Assembly (NCBI GenBank): GCA_039933215.1
Contig: JBDTOO010000014.1
Span: forward strand, 7,603 to 71,602
Direction: 5' to 3'
Length of the DNA stretch: 64,000 nt
Origin: JALYUA01 sp039933215
Lineage (GTDB): Bacteria; Acidobacteriota; Thermoanaerobaculia; UBA5066; Gp7-AA6
Below, piece after piece: positions 33,295 to 41,306 of this stretch; the stretch's first letter is position 1, and each line of letters opens with the position of its first letter. The position numbers and the translations under genes were made by a program. The notes under the pieces were generated by a model. It ran no database searches. It saw only the letters and a list, made by a program, of their open reading frames with translations, and had not been told where the DNA came from.

Positions 33295-33711
33295 ATGCGA
33301 ACGTTGAACCGCGTCGGATTCGCCCTGGCGTTCTCTCTCTTCTTCTCTCTCGGGGCCCTGGCCGCCGGCGGCGCGAACGTCGAAGCGACGCCTCAGGCCA
33401 AGGCCTATCGCGCCTCCCTCCGGGCGATCGCGGCCGGGGACTACGACGCCTATGTAAAGACCCTGTCGAGCGCGACGCGCAAGCAGATGGAGCAGCAGAC
33501 GAAGGGAAGGCCTCCGAATGACGTCATGTCCTTTTTGAAAAGCGTGTCCCCGACCGACCCCCGTCTGACGGCCGTGAAGCTCGACGGGAAGAAAGCGACG
33601 CTCCGGGTCTTTGGAAAGATTGATGGTCAGGCTATGACGGGCTCCGTCGAGATGGAGGAGGAGGGCGGGCAGTGGAAGGTCGGGTCGCCGAGCTGGGAGG
33701 CGGCGAAATAG
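33295..33711 (+). CDS. Small secreted protein (DUF4878/NTF2-like)
   Basis: Length 138 residues; ATG 33295 follows aaaggaga, and a TTG at 33274 is less likely. Signal peptide 1-23 (VGFALAFSLFFSLGALAAG). The mature part has a helical start (KAYRASLRAIAAGDYDAYVK), a middle helix and a C-terminal sheet (KKATLRVFGKIDGQAMTGSV, GGQWKVGSPSWE). This resembles DUF4878/lumazine-binding-like NTF2 folds. No function known. It lies 53 bp after the SBBP gene in the same direction and could be co-transcribed. Confidence 0.7.
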   Translation: MRTLNRVGFALAFSLFFSLGALAAGGANVEATPQAKAYRASLRAIAAGDYDAYVKTLSSATRKQMEQQTKGRPPNDVMSFLKSVSPTDPRLTAVKLDGKKATLRVFGKIDGQAMTGSVEMEEEGGQWKVGSPSWEAAK

Positions 33712-33723
33712 GGCCGGCGGCGA

Positions 33724-34263
33724 TTACGTTTCCGGCGGCTTTCCGTCGGAGGCGCTTTTCTTCGCCGACATCCAGACCGCGGCGTCCCAGGCGTTGTGGA
33801 TGCCGGTGAAGAGAAGGAGAAGCGAGCTGATCGCGGTCATGTAGAGCGCCGGGTCCGGACGCCGGAACGCGGTCGCTCCCGCGACCAGCAGTGTGAGGTA
33901 GGAGAAAACGGGCAGCCCGGCGTGAAAGAGCCAGTCTTCGAAGACCGGCACGTAGCCGGTCTGCCGGCTGGCTTGACGCACGACCCAGCACGCGTACGCG
34001 GGCCCCCCGAGGCCGGCGACCGACAGGCACGCGGCGAGGGTGACCGCCGTGTGTCCGGGGGTCGCGAGGATCGCGGAGATGAGCAGGACGGAGCAGAAGT
34101 GGACCACGGTCGGCGTGCCGAAGGCCTGCACGGCGTCTTCCGCGGCGAGGGCCCGGGCTTCCGCCCCGAGCGCGATCACCACGAACTGGAGACCCGTGAG
34201 CGCCGCGGCCGAGGAGCCGACGATCACGCAGAACGTTTCCCAGGGGTGAAGGACGAGCGTCAC
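33724..34263 (-). CDS. Small polytopic membrane protein, unknown function
   Basis: Length 179 residues from GTG 34263; a TTG at 34323 would extend it by 20 residues into the YCII gene. About five hydrophobic helices: FCVIVGSSAAALTGLQFVVI, FCSVLLISAILA, AVTLAACLSVAGLGGPAYAC, VFSYLTLLVAGATAF and ALYMTAISSLLLLFTGIHNA. The IVGSSAAALTGLQFVV start, with Trp-Glu-Thr before it, recurs in hypothetical membrane proteins of soil bacteria. It lies 34 nt downstream of the orphan YCII gene on the same strand. Confidence 0.7.
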   Translation of the reverse strand: MTLVLHPWETFCVIVGSSAAALTGLQFVVIALGAEARALAAEDAVQAFGTPTVVHFCSVLLISAILATPGHTAVTLAACLSVAGLGGPAYACWVVRQASRQTGYVPVFEDWLFHAGLPVFSYLTLLVAGATAFRRPDPALYMTAISSLLLLFTGIHNAWDAAVWMSAKKSASDGKPPET

Positions 34264-34297
34264 GCGGAGAGGTCTCCCATTTTCGGGGCGCTCTCCC

Positions 34298-34657
34298 TCA
34301 GTCCTCTTCCCAACAGCGTCCAACCTCGCGGACTTCGACTGTCGACCATTCCGCGGCGGGACACTCGCCCGCGATGGCGACGGCCTGCTCCTTCGTCGGG
34401 CAATCGATCAGGAAGAAGCCGCCGACGATCTCCTTGCACTCTGCGAAGGGGCCGTCGACGATCGTCCGGCGGCCCTGGCGGACCTCGACGCGGACGCCCT
34501 CGGAGTCGGGCTTCAAAGCGTCGCTCGCCTTGAGGAGACCGCGAGCCCGGAGGCCGTCGGAAAAGGCGTTCATCCGCTCGTAGGCCCGGCGGCCCTGCTC
34601 GGCGGACACGACGGGCTTCTTCGCGGGCTCGTCGATGATCATCAGCAGGTAAGGCAT
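34298..34657 (-). CDS. Orphan YCII-related DGPF-motif protein
   Basis: Length 119 residues, with VDGPFAECKEIVGGFFLIDC at about residues 64-83, a full family signature; the start MPYLLMIIDEPAKKPVVS is typical. Ribosome site cggagg before ATG 34657. This fifth YCII gene is 22 kb from the ECF42 cluster, and I see no TGTCGA-type promoter directly upstream, so co-regulation is uncertain. It is probably co-transcribed with the membrane protein downstream. Confidence 0.9.
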   Translation of the reverse strand: MPYLLMIIDEPAKKPVVSAEQGRRAYERMNAFSDGLRARGLLKASDALKPDSEGVRVEVRQGRRTIVDGPFAECKEIVGGFFLIDCPTKEQAVAIAGECPAAEWSTVEVREVGRCWEED

Positions 34658-34757
34658 CGGACCTCCGGCGGGATCCTATCGGGAACGCCGGGTCACGAGG
34701 GGAGAGGTCAGAGGGGGGGAAGGTCAGAGGAGGGTTAGAGGTCGACCAAATAATGGC

Positions 34758-34776
34758 GAAATGCGTGCCTGACCCC
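34758..34776. repeat. GGGGTCAGGCACGCATTTC motif (minus strand)
   Basis: The same end-type motif as at 61531, in opposite orientation (gaaatgcgtgcctgacccc). It is related to the ends of the 261-575 element by the GGGGTCAGGC core. It sits in a 240-bp gap together with imperfect ggtcagaggg repeats (34700-34740). No gene is seen in this gap. Confidence 0.55.
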
Positions 34777-34898
34777 GCATTCAAAAAAATTTCGCACGGG
34801 TGTCGATCCGGCCGCCCCTGCTTCGTCGTCTGGTCAGAGTCAGGGATTCGAACCGGTCGAAATCGCCCGGGACCCGGCTCCGAATGGAAGGAGAAACC

Positions 34899-35399
34899 AT
34901 GGCCGTCACCGCGTTGTCCCGGACCGAGAATGCGTTCGCCTCGTCCGCCCCCGATGCTCTTCCGGTCCCCCGTCCGGTCTCTTCCCCCGCCAGCGCCGGC
35001 GCCGCGGCCCGGCGATCCCGCGCGGCGTCGATCGGGCTCTGGACCGCCCAGGTGCTTCTCGCGGCGCTCTTCGTGTTCGCCGGCATCAACAAGCTGCTCG
35101 GCCTCCAGGAGGAGATGATCCGTCAGTTCGCCCGGATCGGTCTCGGCACCTGGTTCCGCTACTTCGTGGGAACGCTCGAGCTCGCCGGCGGACTCGGCCT
35201 GCTCATCCCACGGCTCTCCGGCCTCGCGGCGCTCGCGCTCGCCGGCGTGATGGTCGGCGCGATCTTCACGCACATCCTCGTCCTGCCGCCGGTCTACTTC
35301 GCCGCGTTCCCCGCGATCTTCGCCGCCGGCTTCCTGCTGATCGCCAGAGCCCGCCGCTCCGAGATCCGCACCCTCCTGGCGAGGATCCGCCCGAGCTGA
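34899..35399 (+). CDS. DoxX-like membrane protein
   Basis: Length 166 residues from ATG 34899 after aaggag. A hydrophilic N-terminal 45 residues is followed by four TM helices (GLWTAQVLLAALFVFAGINK, YFVGTLELAGGLGLLIPRLS, AALALAGVMVGAIFTHILVL, AAFPAIFAAGFLLIARA). The ALFVFAGINKL and GTLELAGGLGLL motifs are those of the DoxX_2 family. DoxX-like proteins are small inner-membrane proteins, some linked to redox homeostasis; specific function unknown. A perfect hairpin follows 34 bases after the stop. Confidence 0.88.
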   Translation: MAVTALSRTENAFASSAPDALPVPRPVSSPASAGAAARRSRAASIGLWTAQVLLAALFVFAGINKLLGLQEEMIRQFARIGLGTWFRYFVGTLELAGGLGLLIPRLSGLAALALAGVMVGAIFTHILVLPPVYFAAFPAIFAAGFLLIARARRSEIRTLLARIRPS

Positions 35400-35433
35400 A
35401 AAGCTGCCAAGGCAGCAGGAAGCTCGAGGGCTC

Positions 35434-35462
35434 CCCTCTCCCCCGCGCACCGGGGGAGAGGG
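35434..35462. repeat. CCCTCTCCCCC hairpin repeat, copy 2
   Basis: Twelve-base-pair perfect stem (ccctctcccccg/cgggggagaggg) with a five-base loop, followed by caagggtgagggggg. Near-identical to copy 1 at 8417. It may serve as the DoxX terminator. Confidence 0.7.
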
Positions 35463-35528
35463 CAAGGGTGAGGGGGGATCCCTGTAGCTCAAGAAGCCCG
35501 AAAGCCCGAACCACGGTGACCTCGATGA

Positions 35529-35682
35529 CCGCTCGCAGCGTGAGGAGTCTCCCGACCGAAGGGAGGGAGGAGCCTCACGCTGCGGGAGCCGGAGCGATCG
35601 CGCAGCGAACACGGAGGCGACGGACGGAGGAGCCTCACGCTGCGGGAGCCGGAGCGATCGCGCAGCGAACGCGGAGGCGACG
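35529..35682. repeat. Dispersed hairpin repeat, copy 3 (reversed)
   Basis: Reverse-complement orientation relative to copies 1, 2 and 4: right arm (ccgctcgcagcgtgagg), core (gtctcccgaccgaagggaggg), then the left arm (cctcacgctgcgggagccgg...gaggcgac) repeated twice. GCAGCG replaces GCAACG in both arms, keeping the pairing (compensatory change). It lies just before the kinase-BRCT gene; an open reading frame runs through it but is not thought to be coding. Confidence 0.85.
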
Positions 35683-35728
35683 TGTCTACCCGGGAAAGAA
35701 GCGACGATTCGGTTCTATCCTCTACCCC

Positions 35729-36925
35729 GTGCGCACCTCCCCGCCGAGACCCCGACCCACCAGGCCCACATCCAACGCCACGACGGCGCCGGCGTCGCGC
35801 CGGTCCCTTCTCGCCCGGAGCGGCTACCTGCTCGTTTCCCCCGAAGTGATCACCAGCCCGGGGTCGGGCCTCGCGTACCGCATCGACCGGCTGGTCGGGG
35901 AAGGCGGGTTCGGCCAGGTCTACCTCGCCACCCGGGTCGGGCGGGCCCGGGGGATCCCGGCGACCGTCTGCATCAAGGCGAGCGAGCACATCGACGGCTG
36001 GCTGCGCGAGGCCTACTTCGGGCAGCTCCTGGACGGAGACGCGCGGGCGATCCGCGTCTACGACGTCTTTCCCCTGATGCGGCCGGGCCGGCCCGTCCTG
36101 TATTGCCTCGCTCTCGAGTACGCCCGCCACGGCGACCTCCGCGCGTTTCTCGAAGCGACGGGCAAGCGCTGGCCGGAGCCGGCCGCGCGGCGGGAGATCG
36201 CCGGCATTCTCGAGGTGCTTCGCAAGCTCCATCGCGGCCAGATGCTCCACCGGGACCTGACGCCGATGAACGTCTTCGTCTGCGACGACCGGACGCTGAA
36301 GCTCGGCGATTTCGGGATCGTCCGCCACCAGGGCGACCGCCGGGGCATCCGCGCGCGCACGCTGAACCGGCTGACCGCACCGCTCGAGATCCTGGACGGT
36401 GCGGCGCCCAAGTGGCAGGCGCGCGACGACGTGTACCAGGTCGGGCAGCTTCTCGGAATGCTCGTCAAGGGGGACGCGCGAGCGCGCATCCGAACCGGAG
36501 AGATCCGCGGACTCGCCTGCACCGACCATCTGAAAGAGATCGTCTACCGCTGCATCGGCGAGCGGCGCAAGCGCTACGAGAGCGCGGACGAGCTCGTCGC
36601 CGCTCTGCGCCACCGGCCCGAGAAGCTGCAGGCCGGCGCGCTGCGAACTCTGGCGGGCGTCCACCTCGCGTTCACCGGCATCCTCACGAAGCGCCGCAGC
36701 GAGGCGGTGCGCGCCGCGCGGCGGGCGGGCGCGACCGTTCACGGGTCCCCCTCGGCGAAGACGAACGTCATCGTCCGAGGCCGGCCGAACCCGCTGCAGG
36801 CCGCGGGCCGGGAAGGAGGCCGCAAGCTCCTCGAGATCAAGCGGCTGCGCGAAAAAGGACACCGGATCACGCTCCTCGACGAGAAGCGCTTCTGGAAACT
36901 CGTCGCCCGCAAGCCGCCTGCGTAA
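35729..36925 (+). CDS. Ser/Thr kinase fused to a C-terminal BRCT domain
   Basis: Length 398 residues from GTG 35729; no good ribosome site, so the start is uncertain. The frame is open upstream only through the repeat. Kinase domain about 45-310: GEGGFGQVYLA loop, Lys in VCIKAS, LHRDLTPMNVFV, LGDFGIVRH; catalytic residues intact. From about 313 a BRCT domain: LAGVHLAFTGILTKRRSEAV, AARRAGATVHGSPSAKTNVI, then a helix and HRITLLDEKRFWKLV. It matches the BRCT of NAD-dependent DNA ligase. BRCT domains bind DNA ends or phosphopeptides, so the fusion suggests a DNA-damage or phospho-signalling kinase (inference). No TM helix: cytoplasmic. Confidence 0.88.
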   Translation: MRTSPPRPRPTRPTSNATTAPASRRSLLARSGYLLVSPEVITSPGSGLAYRIDRLVGEGGFGQVYLATRVGRARGIPATVCIKASEHIDGWLREAYFGQLLDGDARAIRVYDVFPLMRPGRPVLYCLALEYARHGDLRAFLEATGKRWPEPAARREIAGILEVLRKLHRGQMLHRDLTPMNVFVCDDRTLKLGDFGIVRHQGDRRGIRARTLNRLTAPLEILDGAAPKWQARDDVYQVGQLLGMLVKGDARARIRTGEIRGLACTDHLKEIVYRCIGERRKRYESADELVAALRHRPEKLQAGALRTLAGVHLAFTGILTKRRSEAVRAARRAGATVHGSPSAKTNVIVRGRPNPLQAAGREGGRKLLEIKRLREKGHRITLLDEKRFWKLVARKPPA

Positions 36926-37051
36926 GAGCGAGTCTTCGGCGACCGGGCGGCGAGTTCCCGGCTCTTCACCCCCGGTGCGACGTTGTCCCGGGCGGGACTC
37001 CTGTAGAGTGCGCCAGAATCTCCGGCTTTTGCTTCTCTTTGAGGAGAGATC

Positions 37052-38188
37052 ATGACCCACCGTTCCGTGTCGCGCGTCGTTCTCGGTGCGCTCGCCCTGG
37101 TGATCGCGGGGATGGGCGTCGCTCGCGCCCAGGACGAGATCTTCGTGTCCAATAGCGGTGGAAACTCGGTCACCGTCTACGCGCGCACCGCGACGGGAGA
37201 TCCCCCTCTGAGAGCCATCTCCGGTGCCGCGACCGGGTTGAACGTTCCCGAGGGCGTGGCGGTCGACCTCGTGAACAACGAGCTCATCGTCGCCAACCTC
37301 CTGGGCAATTCGGTGACGATCTTCAGCCGCACGGCGACCGGCAACGTGGCCCCGCTCCGGACCATCTCGGGGGCCCTGACCACGCTCAACCAGCCGATCG
37401 GCGTCGCGGTGGACACGGTCAACAACGAGATATACGTCGTCAACGGGCCCGTCTCGGGCAGCGTCGTCGTGTTCCCCCGCACGGCGACCGGGAACGTCGC
37501 ACCGACGCGGACGTTCTCGGGCTTCAACGCCCCGTCCGGAATCTCTCTGGACCTCGTGAACAACGAGATCGCCGTGGCCAATTCGAACGGCAACACCATT
37601 TCCGTCTTCGCCCGAACCGGCGGCCCGCTGCTCCGATCGATCGGAGGACCGTCGACGGGCATTTCGGCCCCGATCGACGTGGCGATCGACGCCGTCAACA
37701 ACGAGATCGTCGTCTCCAACACGATCGGGATCACGGCAACCGTCTACTCCCGCACCGCGAACGGGAACGTGGCTCCCCTGCGGACGATCAACCTCGGATT
37801 CCAGTCCGAGGGCGTCATCGTCGATCCCGTGAACAACGAGATCTCTCTCGTCGCTCTGAACAACTTCGTGGCCACGTACGCGCGCACCGCTTCAGGCGCG
37901 GCTGCGCCTCTCCGGGTCTTGAACAGCGCGTCGTTCTCCGGGACGCGGTTCGCCGCGATCACTCTCGGCGTGCCCGTGACGCCGACCGTGGGCCTCACGG
38001 CGACACCGACGACCGTGCCGACGACAACGCCGACGGTCGTCGTCTCCGCGACTCCGGACCCGACGCCCACCGGGACCGGAGGCCCCGCGGCCGGGATCGT
38101 GGTGCCGACTCTCGACGTCCGGGGCATCGTGGCGTTCGGCGTGCTCCTCGCCGGCGCCGGCTACCTGGCGCTCCGCCGCAGGAGCTAG
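37052..38188 (+). CDS. Beta-propeller surface protein with T/P stalk and PTL C-terminal anchor
   Basis: Length 378 residues; ATG 37052 after gaggaga. Signal peptide 1-26 (LGALALVIAGMGVARAQDE). Six or seven propeller blades (about 27-305) of the same kind as the protein at 1317: SVTVYARTATGD, GVAVDLVNNELIVAN, SRTATGNVAPLRTISG. T/P-rich stalk about 315-345, then VVPTLD, a hydrophobic helix and LRRRS. It lacks the DUF11 domain of its paralogue. It lies 126 bp downstream of the kinase-BRCT gene on the same strand. Ligand unknown; exported and anchored by inference. Confidence 0.88.
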   Translation: MTHRSVSRVVLGALALVIAGMGVARAQDEIFVSNSGGNSVTVYARTATGDPPLRAISGAATGLNVPEGVAVDLVNNELIVANLLGNSVTIFSRTATGNVAPLRTISGALTTLNQPIGVAVDTVNNEIYVVNGPVSGSVVVFPRTATGNVAPTRTFSGFNAPSGISLDLVNNEIAVANSNGNTISVFARTGGPLLRSIGGPSTGISAPIDVAIDAVNNEIVVSNTIGITATVYSRTANGNVAPLRTINLGFQSEGVIVDPVNNEISLVALNNFVATYARTASGAAAPLRVLNSASFSGTRFAAITLGVPVTPTVGLTATPTTVPTTTPTVVVSATPDPTPTGTGGPAAGIVVPTLDVRGIVAFGVLLAGAGYLALRRRS

Positions 38189-38279
38189 AGAGACGCCGCG
38201 ACCGTCGCGGATTTGAAGGGCGGCCGGTCCCGCGCATCGCGGGCCGGGCGCCTTTCGCGCGGCGCGATGGGCGCGATGC

Positions 38280-39365
38280 TCAGACTTCCGGGCCGGCGGC
38301 CGAGAGCTCGACCGTGAAGACAGAGCCCTGCCCCGGCTCGCTGTCGACGGTCAGATCGCCGCGCATCGCGCGCGCGAGCTCGCGGCTGATCGCCAGGCCG
38401 AGGCCGACTCCCCGCTGGCCCGTGGGCACCCGCGTGCGCTCCACCTGGACGAACGGGTCGAAGATGCGCTGGAGATCCGCGGCGGGGATCCCCGAGCCCG
38501 TGTCCCGCACGCGGATTCTCACCGTCGGGTCGGAGGCATCGGCTTCGCACCTCACCGTGCCGCCTCGCGGCGTGAACTTCAGAGCGTTGGTCAGGAGGTT
38601 CAGAAGCACCTGCTGAAGGCGGACGGGGTCGGCCACGGCCTCGAGGCCGGGCACCGCCGACTCCTGGTATTCGATCCCGGCCTCTTCGAATCGAGGCCGC
38701 AGGAGCGAGCCGGCCCGCCGGATCGCGCCGGCCACTTCGACGCGCTCCATCCGGACCTCGAGCTTCCCGGTCTCGAGACGGGCGAAGTTCAGGATGTCTT
38801 CGATCAGCGCCACGAGACTCCCGGTGGCGGTGCGGATCCTCCGCAAGTCGTCGAGCTGCTCGCCGGTGACGGGGCCGTGCTTCCCCGACGCGAGCAGCTC
38901 GGCGAACAGGGCGATCGCCTGGAGCGGCGTCCGCAGCTCGTGGGACATCATCGAGAGGAAGCGGGACTTCGCCTGGCTGGCTTCCTCCGCGACGCGGCGC
39001 GCCTGGATGAGCTCGTCTTCGAATCGGTCGCGCTGCCGCATCCGCACGACGACGCAATCGTTGACGGCGGACCCGTCCGCCACGCGCCGGACGGCATTGA
39101 CCATCACCGGCACGAGCTCGCCGTTGCCGCCCTGGAGCGTCAGATAGATCTCCTCGGCCGCGCCGGAGATCTTCAACAGGGGAAAGAAGTGAGTCTGGTA
39201 GAAAACCCTCGCCCCGGGGCTCAGGATCCGGTCGATCGTGCCGGAGTCCAGGTCCTCGCGCGGACGGCCGAGCCACCGGCACAGAGTCGCATTGATACGG
39301 AGAATGCGCCCGTCGTCAAAGAACGACAGAAGCCCGCAGGGCGCGTCGTTCAGGATCTCGTCCAC
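38280..39365 (-). CDS. PAS-domain histidine kinase overlapping the RsbQ-like gene
   Basis: Length 361 residues from GTG 39365, which lies 16 bases inside the hydrolase gene. Upstream extension of the frame is antisense-like and has no homology. PAS domain about 5-125 (ILNDAPCGLLSFFDDGRILR, INATLCRWLGRPRED). Short coiled coil, HisKA with SMMSHELRTPLQAI at about 148-161, then HATPase_c (LLTNALKFTPRGG, DTGSGIP, GVGLGLAISRELARAMRGD). No TM helix, so it is cytoplasmic. The PAS domain probably receives a signal made or relayed by the RsbQ-like hydrolase, as RsbQ does for RsbP. No response regulator is adjacent. Confidence 0.9.
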   Translation of the reverse strand: MDEILNDAPCGLLSFFDDGRILRINATLCRWLGRPREDLDSGTIDRILSPGARVFYQTHFFPLLKISGAAEEIYLTLQGGNGELVPVMVNAVRRVADGSAVNDCVVVRMRQRDRFEDELIQARRVAEEASQAKSRFLSMMSHELRTPLQAIALFAELLASGKHGPVTGEQLDDLRRIRTATGSLVALIEDILNFARLETGKLEVRMERVEVAGAIRRAGSLLRPRFEEAGIEYQESAVPGLEAVADPVRLQQVLLNLLTNALKFTPRGGTVRCEADASDPTVRIRVRDTGSGIPAADLQRIFDPFVQVERTRVPTGQRGVGLGLAISRELARAMRGDLTVDSEPGQGSVFTVELSAAGPEV

Positions 39366-40219
39366 GACTCCCGGTGTCGGATGCTCGGGGAGGCCGCCGC
39401 CTGCTCCCGGCGCGAAGGCGCCGCCGCGAGGTACTCCCGCATCACCTCGATCGTCTCTTCGGGATGGCTCATGTGCGGGCAGTGGCCCGTCGCGCGGAGG
39501 CGACGGAGCGTCGCGCCGGGGATACTCCGGGCGAGGTAGTCCCCGACGGCGGACGGAGCGATCGCGTCCTCCGAGCACTGCAGGATGAGAGACGGATGCG
39601 TCACGTTCGCGAGGTCCTTCCGGTTGTCCGAGAAGAACGTGACCTCGGCGAACCGGCGGGCGATCTTCGGATCGGTCGAACAGAAGCTCTCCTCGAGCTC
39701 GCGAGTCAGCTCCGGCCGGCCGGCGTTCTGCATCACGATCGGCGCGAGGTAGCTCGCCCAACCGAGATAGTTCTTGTCCATGACTTCGAGCAGTCCCTCG
39801 AGATCCGCGCGCTCAAATCCCCCGACGTAATCGGGACCGTCGTTCAGGTATCGCGGGGACGGGCCGATCAGGATGAGATCGTCGAACCGCGCCGGTTCCC
39901 GGATGGCCGCGAGAATCCCGATCATCCCGCTCACCGAGTGGCCGACGAAGGTCGCGTCATGGAGGTCCAGGGCCTCGCACACGTCGAGCACGTCCTGGGC
40001 ATATCCCTCCAGGCTGCCGTAGCGCTGCGGGTCCCAGGCGCGGGCGTCGGAACGTCCGGAGCCCACGTAGTCGAAGAGCACGACCCGGTATTCATCCTCG
40101 AAAGCCGGAGCGACGAACCTCCACATGTTCTGGTCGCAGCCGAACCCGTGCGCGAAGAGCAGCGTGCGCGAGCCTCGGCCCGAGACGCGGACGTTGTTTC
40201 GGGCCAGAATGGGATGCAT
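39350..40219 (-). CDS. rsbQ: RsbQ-like alpha/beta hydrolase
   Basis: Length 289 residues. Very close to Bacillus RsbQ over its length: FAHGFGCDQNMWRFVAPAFE, VVLFDYVGSGRSDARAWD, GYAQDVLDVCEALDLHDATF, nucleophile Ser in GHSVSGMIG, FCSTDPKIARRFAEV, Asp in LQCSEDAIAP and His in GHCPHMSHPEETI. The catalytic triad is intact. The same fold includes the plant D14/KAI2 hormone receptors. The C-terminal ~20 residues extend into the overlapping kinase start. In Bacillus, RsbQ activates the PAS-phosphatase RsbP under energy stress; here the coupled partner is a PAS histidine kinase. Confidence 0.92.
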   Translation of the reverse strand: MHPILARNNVRVSGRGSRTLLFAHGFGCDQNMWRFVAPAFEDEYRVVLFDYVGSGRSDARAWDPQRYGSLEGYAQDVLDVCEALDLHDATFVGHSVSGMIGILAAIREPARFDDLILIGPSPRYLNDGPDYVGGFERADLEGLLEVMDKNYLGWASYLAPIVMQNAGRPELTRELEESFCSTDPKIARRFAEVTFFSDNRKDLANVTHPSLILQCSEDAIAPSAVGDYLARSIPGATLRRLRATGHCPHMSHPEETIEVMREYLAAAPSRREQAAASPSIRHRESWTRS

Positions 40220-40251
40220 CGCGAAGGGCCTCCGGGTCGGGCGATTTTGTC

Positions 40252-40414
40252 ACGGGGTGACGGGTGACAGCAGTCCAAGCCCAGTGGTGCCATCATCTGT
40301 CACCCACCTCCCGTCTCCTGCCTCGAGGTCTCAGCTGTCCAGGCCGGGTGCTGCCCTCACCTCTCTACCTCTCACCTGTCTCCCTGCTGCCGTCACCTGT
40401 CACCTGTCACCCGT
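40252..40414. repeat. Heptanucleotide GTGACRG repeats, block 1
   Basis: Short arrays of GTGACGG/GTGACAG units (cacctgtcacctgtcacccgtc at the right end, ggtgacgggtgacag at the left) separated by degenerate C/T-rich sequence. The stop codon of the ATP-grasp gene (TGA, read on the minus strand at 40407-40409) lies inside a unit. Confidence 0.75.
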
Positions 40415-41306
40415 CTCCCATCCTGCGGAGTACGGCGTCGGCGAAGCGTCCCGCGGCGGGAGGGAAGAGCCGGAATTCGAGCGACGGCTCGACGAGCTCG
40501 AGCTCCATGAGCCGCGGTCCGTTCGGCGCGGGGATCACGTCGACGCGTGCGTACAGGGGTGAAACCGGGAGGAGAGACAGAGCGCGACGGCCGAACGCGG
40601 ACTCTTCGGCCGACGGCTCGTGGCCGACTTCCGAGGAGAGTCCCGCCGACCAGCCGGCGTTGAACGGCGCCCTGCGGAACGCGTGCGTGAGAACCCCGTC
40701 GACGAAGACGAGCGAGCGCTCCCCTTCGCTCTCGACCGCTTCGACGTACGGCTGCACGAGGGCGTCCGAGGACTCCAGGATCTCCCGCAGATGCGACTCC
40801 CCCTCCGCCCCGCCGTGAGCCGCGCGGATCCGCCGTGTCCGGTAGGCGCTCGCCGACACCGCGGGCTTCACGACGACCTCCGGCCAGCCCGCGCTTTCGA
40901 GGATTCCGGACAGAGCGGCCGGCGACCCTTTTTCGACCAGGATCGTCGGCACCGTCGCGAGCCCCCGATCCGCGAGCTCGAGAAGGTAGGACTTGTGGAT
41001 GTTCCACAGGATGAGCTCCGGAGGGTTGACGAGCGCCGTCCGAGAGCCCGTTTCGCGGACCCAGTCCTCGAATTCGCGCGGATGAAGATGGTAATCCCAC
41101 GTCGAGCGCACCACGGCCATTCGCGCTTCGCTCCAACGGACGGCGGGGTCGTTCCAGACCGCCGCCCGGGTCCGCACCCCGCGTTCCTCGAGCGCGCGCT
41201 GCAGGATCCGGTCGTCTTCCACGAGATCCGGGTAGGCCGCGCATGTCACCAGTAAGACGTCGGCGACCGGTGACGGGTGACGGGTGACCGCAGCCCCTGC
41301 CTTCAT
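40407..41306 (-). CDS. ATP-grasp ligase (RimK/glutathione-synthetase-like)
   Basis: Length 299 residues from ATG 41306. Homology starts about residue 15 (VADVLLVTCAAYPDLVEDD), so the first residues, encoded by heptamer repeats, are doubtful. N-domain to about 110 (AVVRSTWDYHLHPREFEDW). ATP-grasp part: NIHKSYLLELADRGLATVPT, WPEVVVKPAVSASAYRTRRI (ATP-binding Lys), ALVQPYVEAVESEGERSLVF, PLYARVDVI and LMELELVEPSLEF, with metal-binding Glu residues. Family members ligate amino acids or small acids; substrate unknown. The gene lies between two heptamer-repeat blocks, and a decayed homologue lies 1.3 kb away. Confidence 0.85.
   Translation of the reverse strand: MKAGAAVTRHPSPVADVLLVTCAAYPDLVEDDRILQRALEERGVRTRAAVWNDPAVRWSEARMAVVRSTWDYHLHPREFEDWVRETGSRTALVNPPELILWNIHKSYLLELADRGLATVPTILVEKGSPAALSGILESAGWPEVVVKPAVSASAYRTRRIRAAHGGAEGESHLREILESSDALVQPYVEAVESEGERSLVFVDGVLTHAFRRAPFNAGWSAGLSSEVGHEPSAEESAFGRRALSLLPVSPLYARVDVIPAPNGPRLMELELVEPSLEFRLFPPAAGRFADAVLRRMGDG

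Noticed and set aside
35468..35728. N-terminal extension of the kinase-BRCT protein through the hairpin repeat
   Set aside because: The extra residues are the translated repeat (the same motif is non-coding elsewhere), so the GTG at 35729 was chosen.
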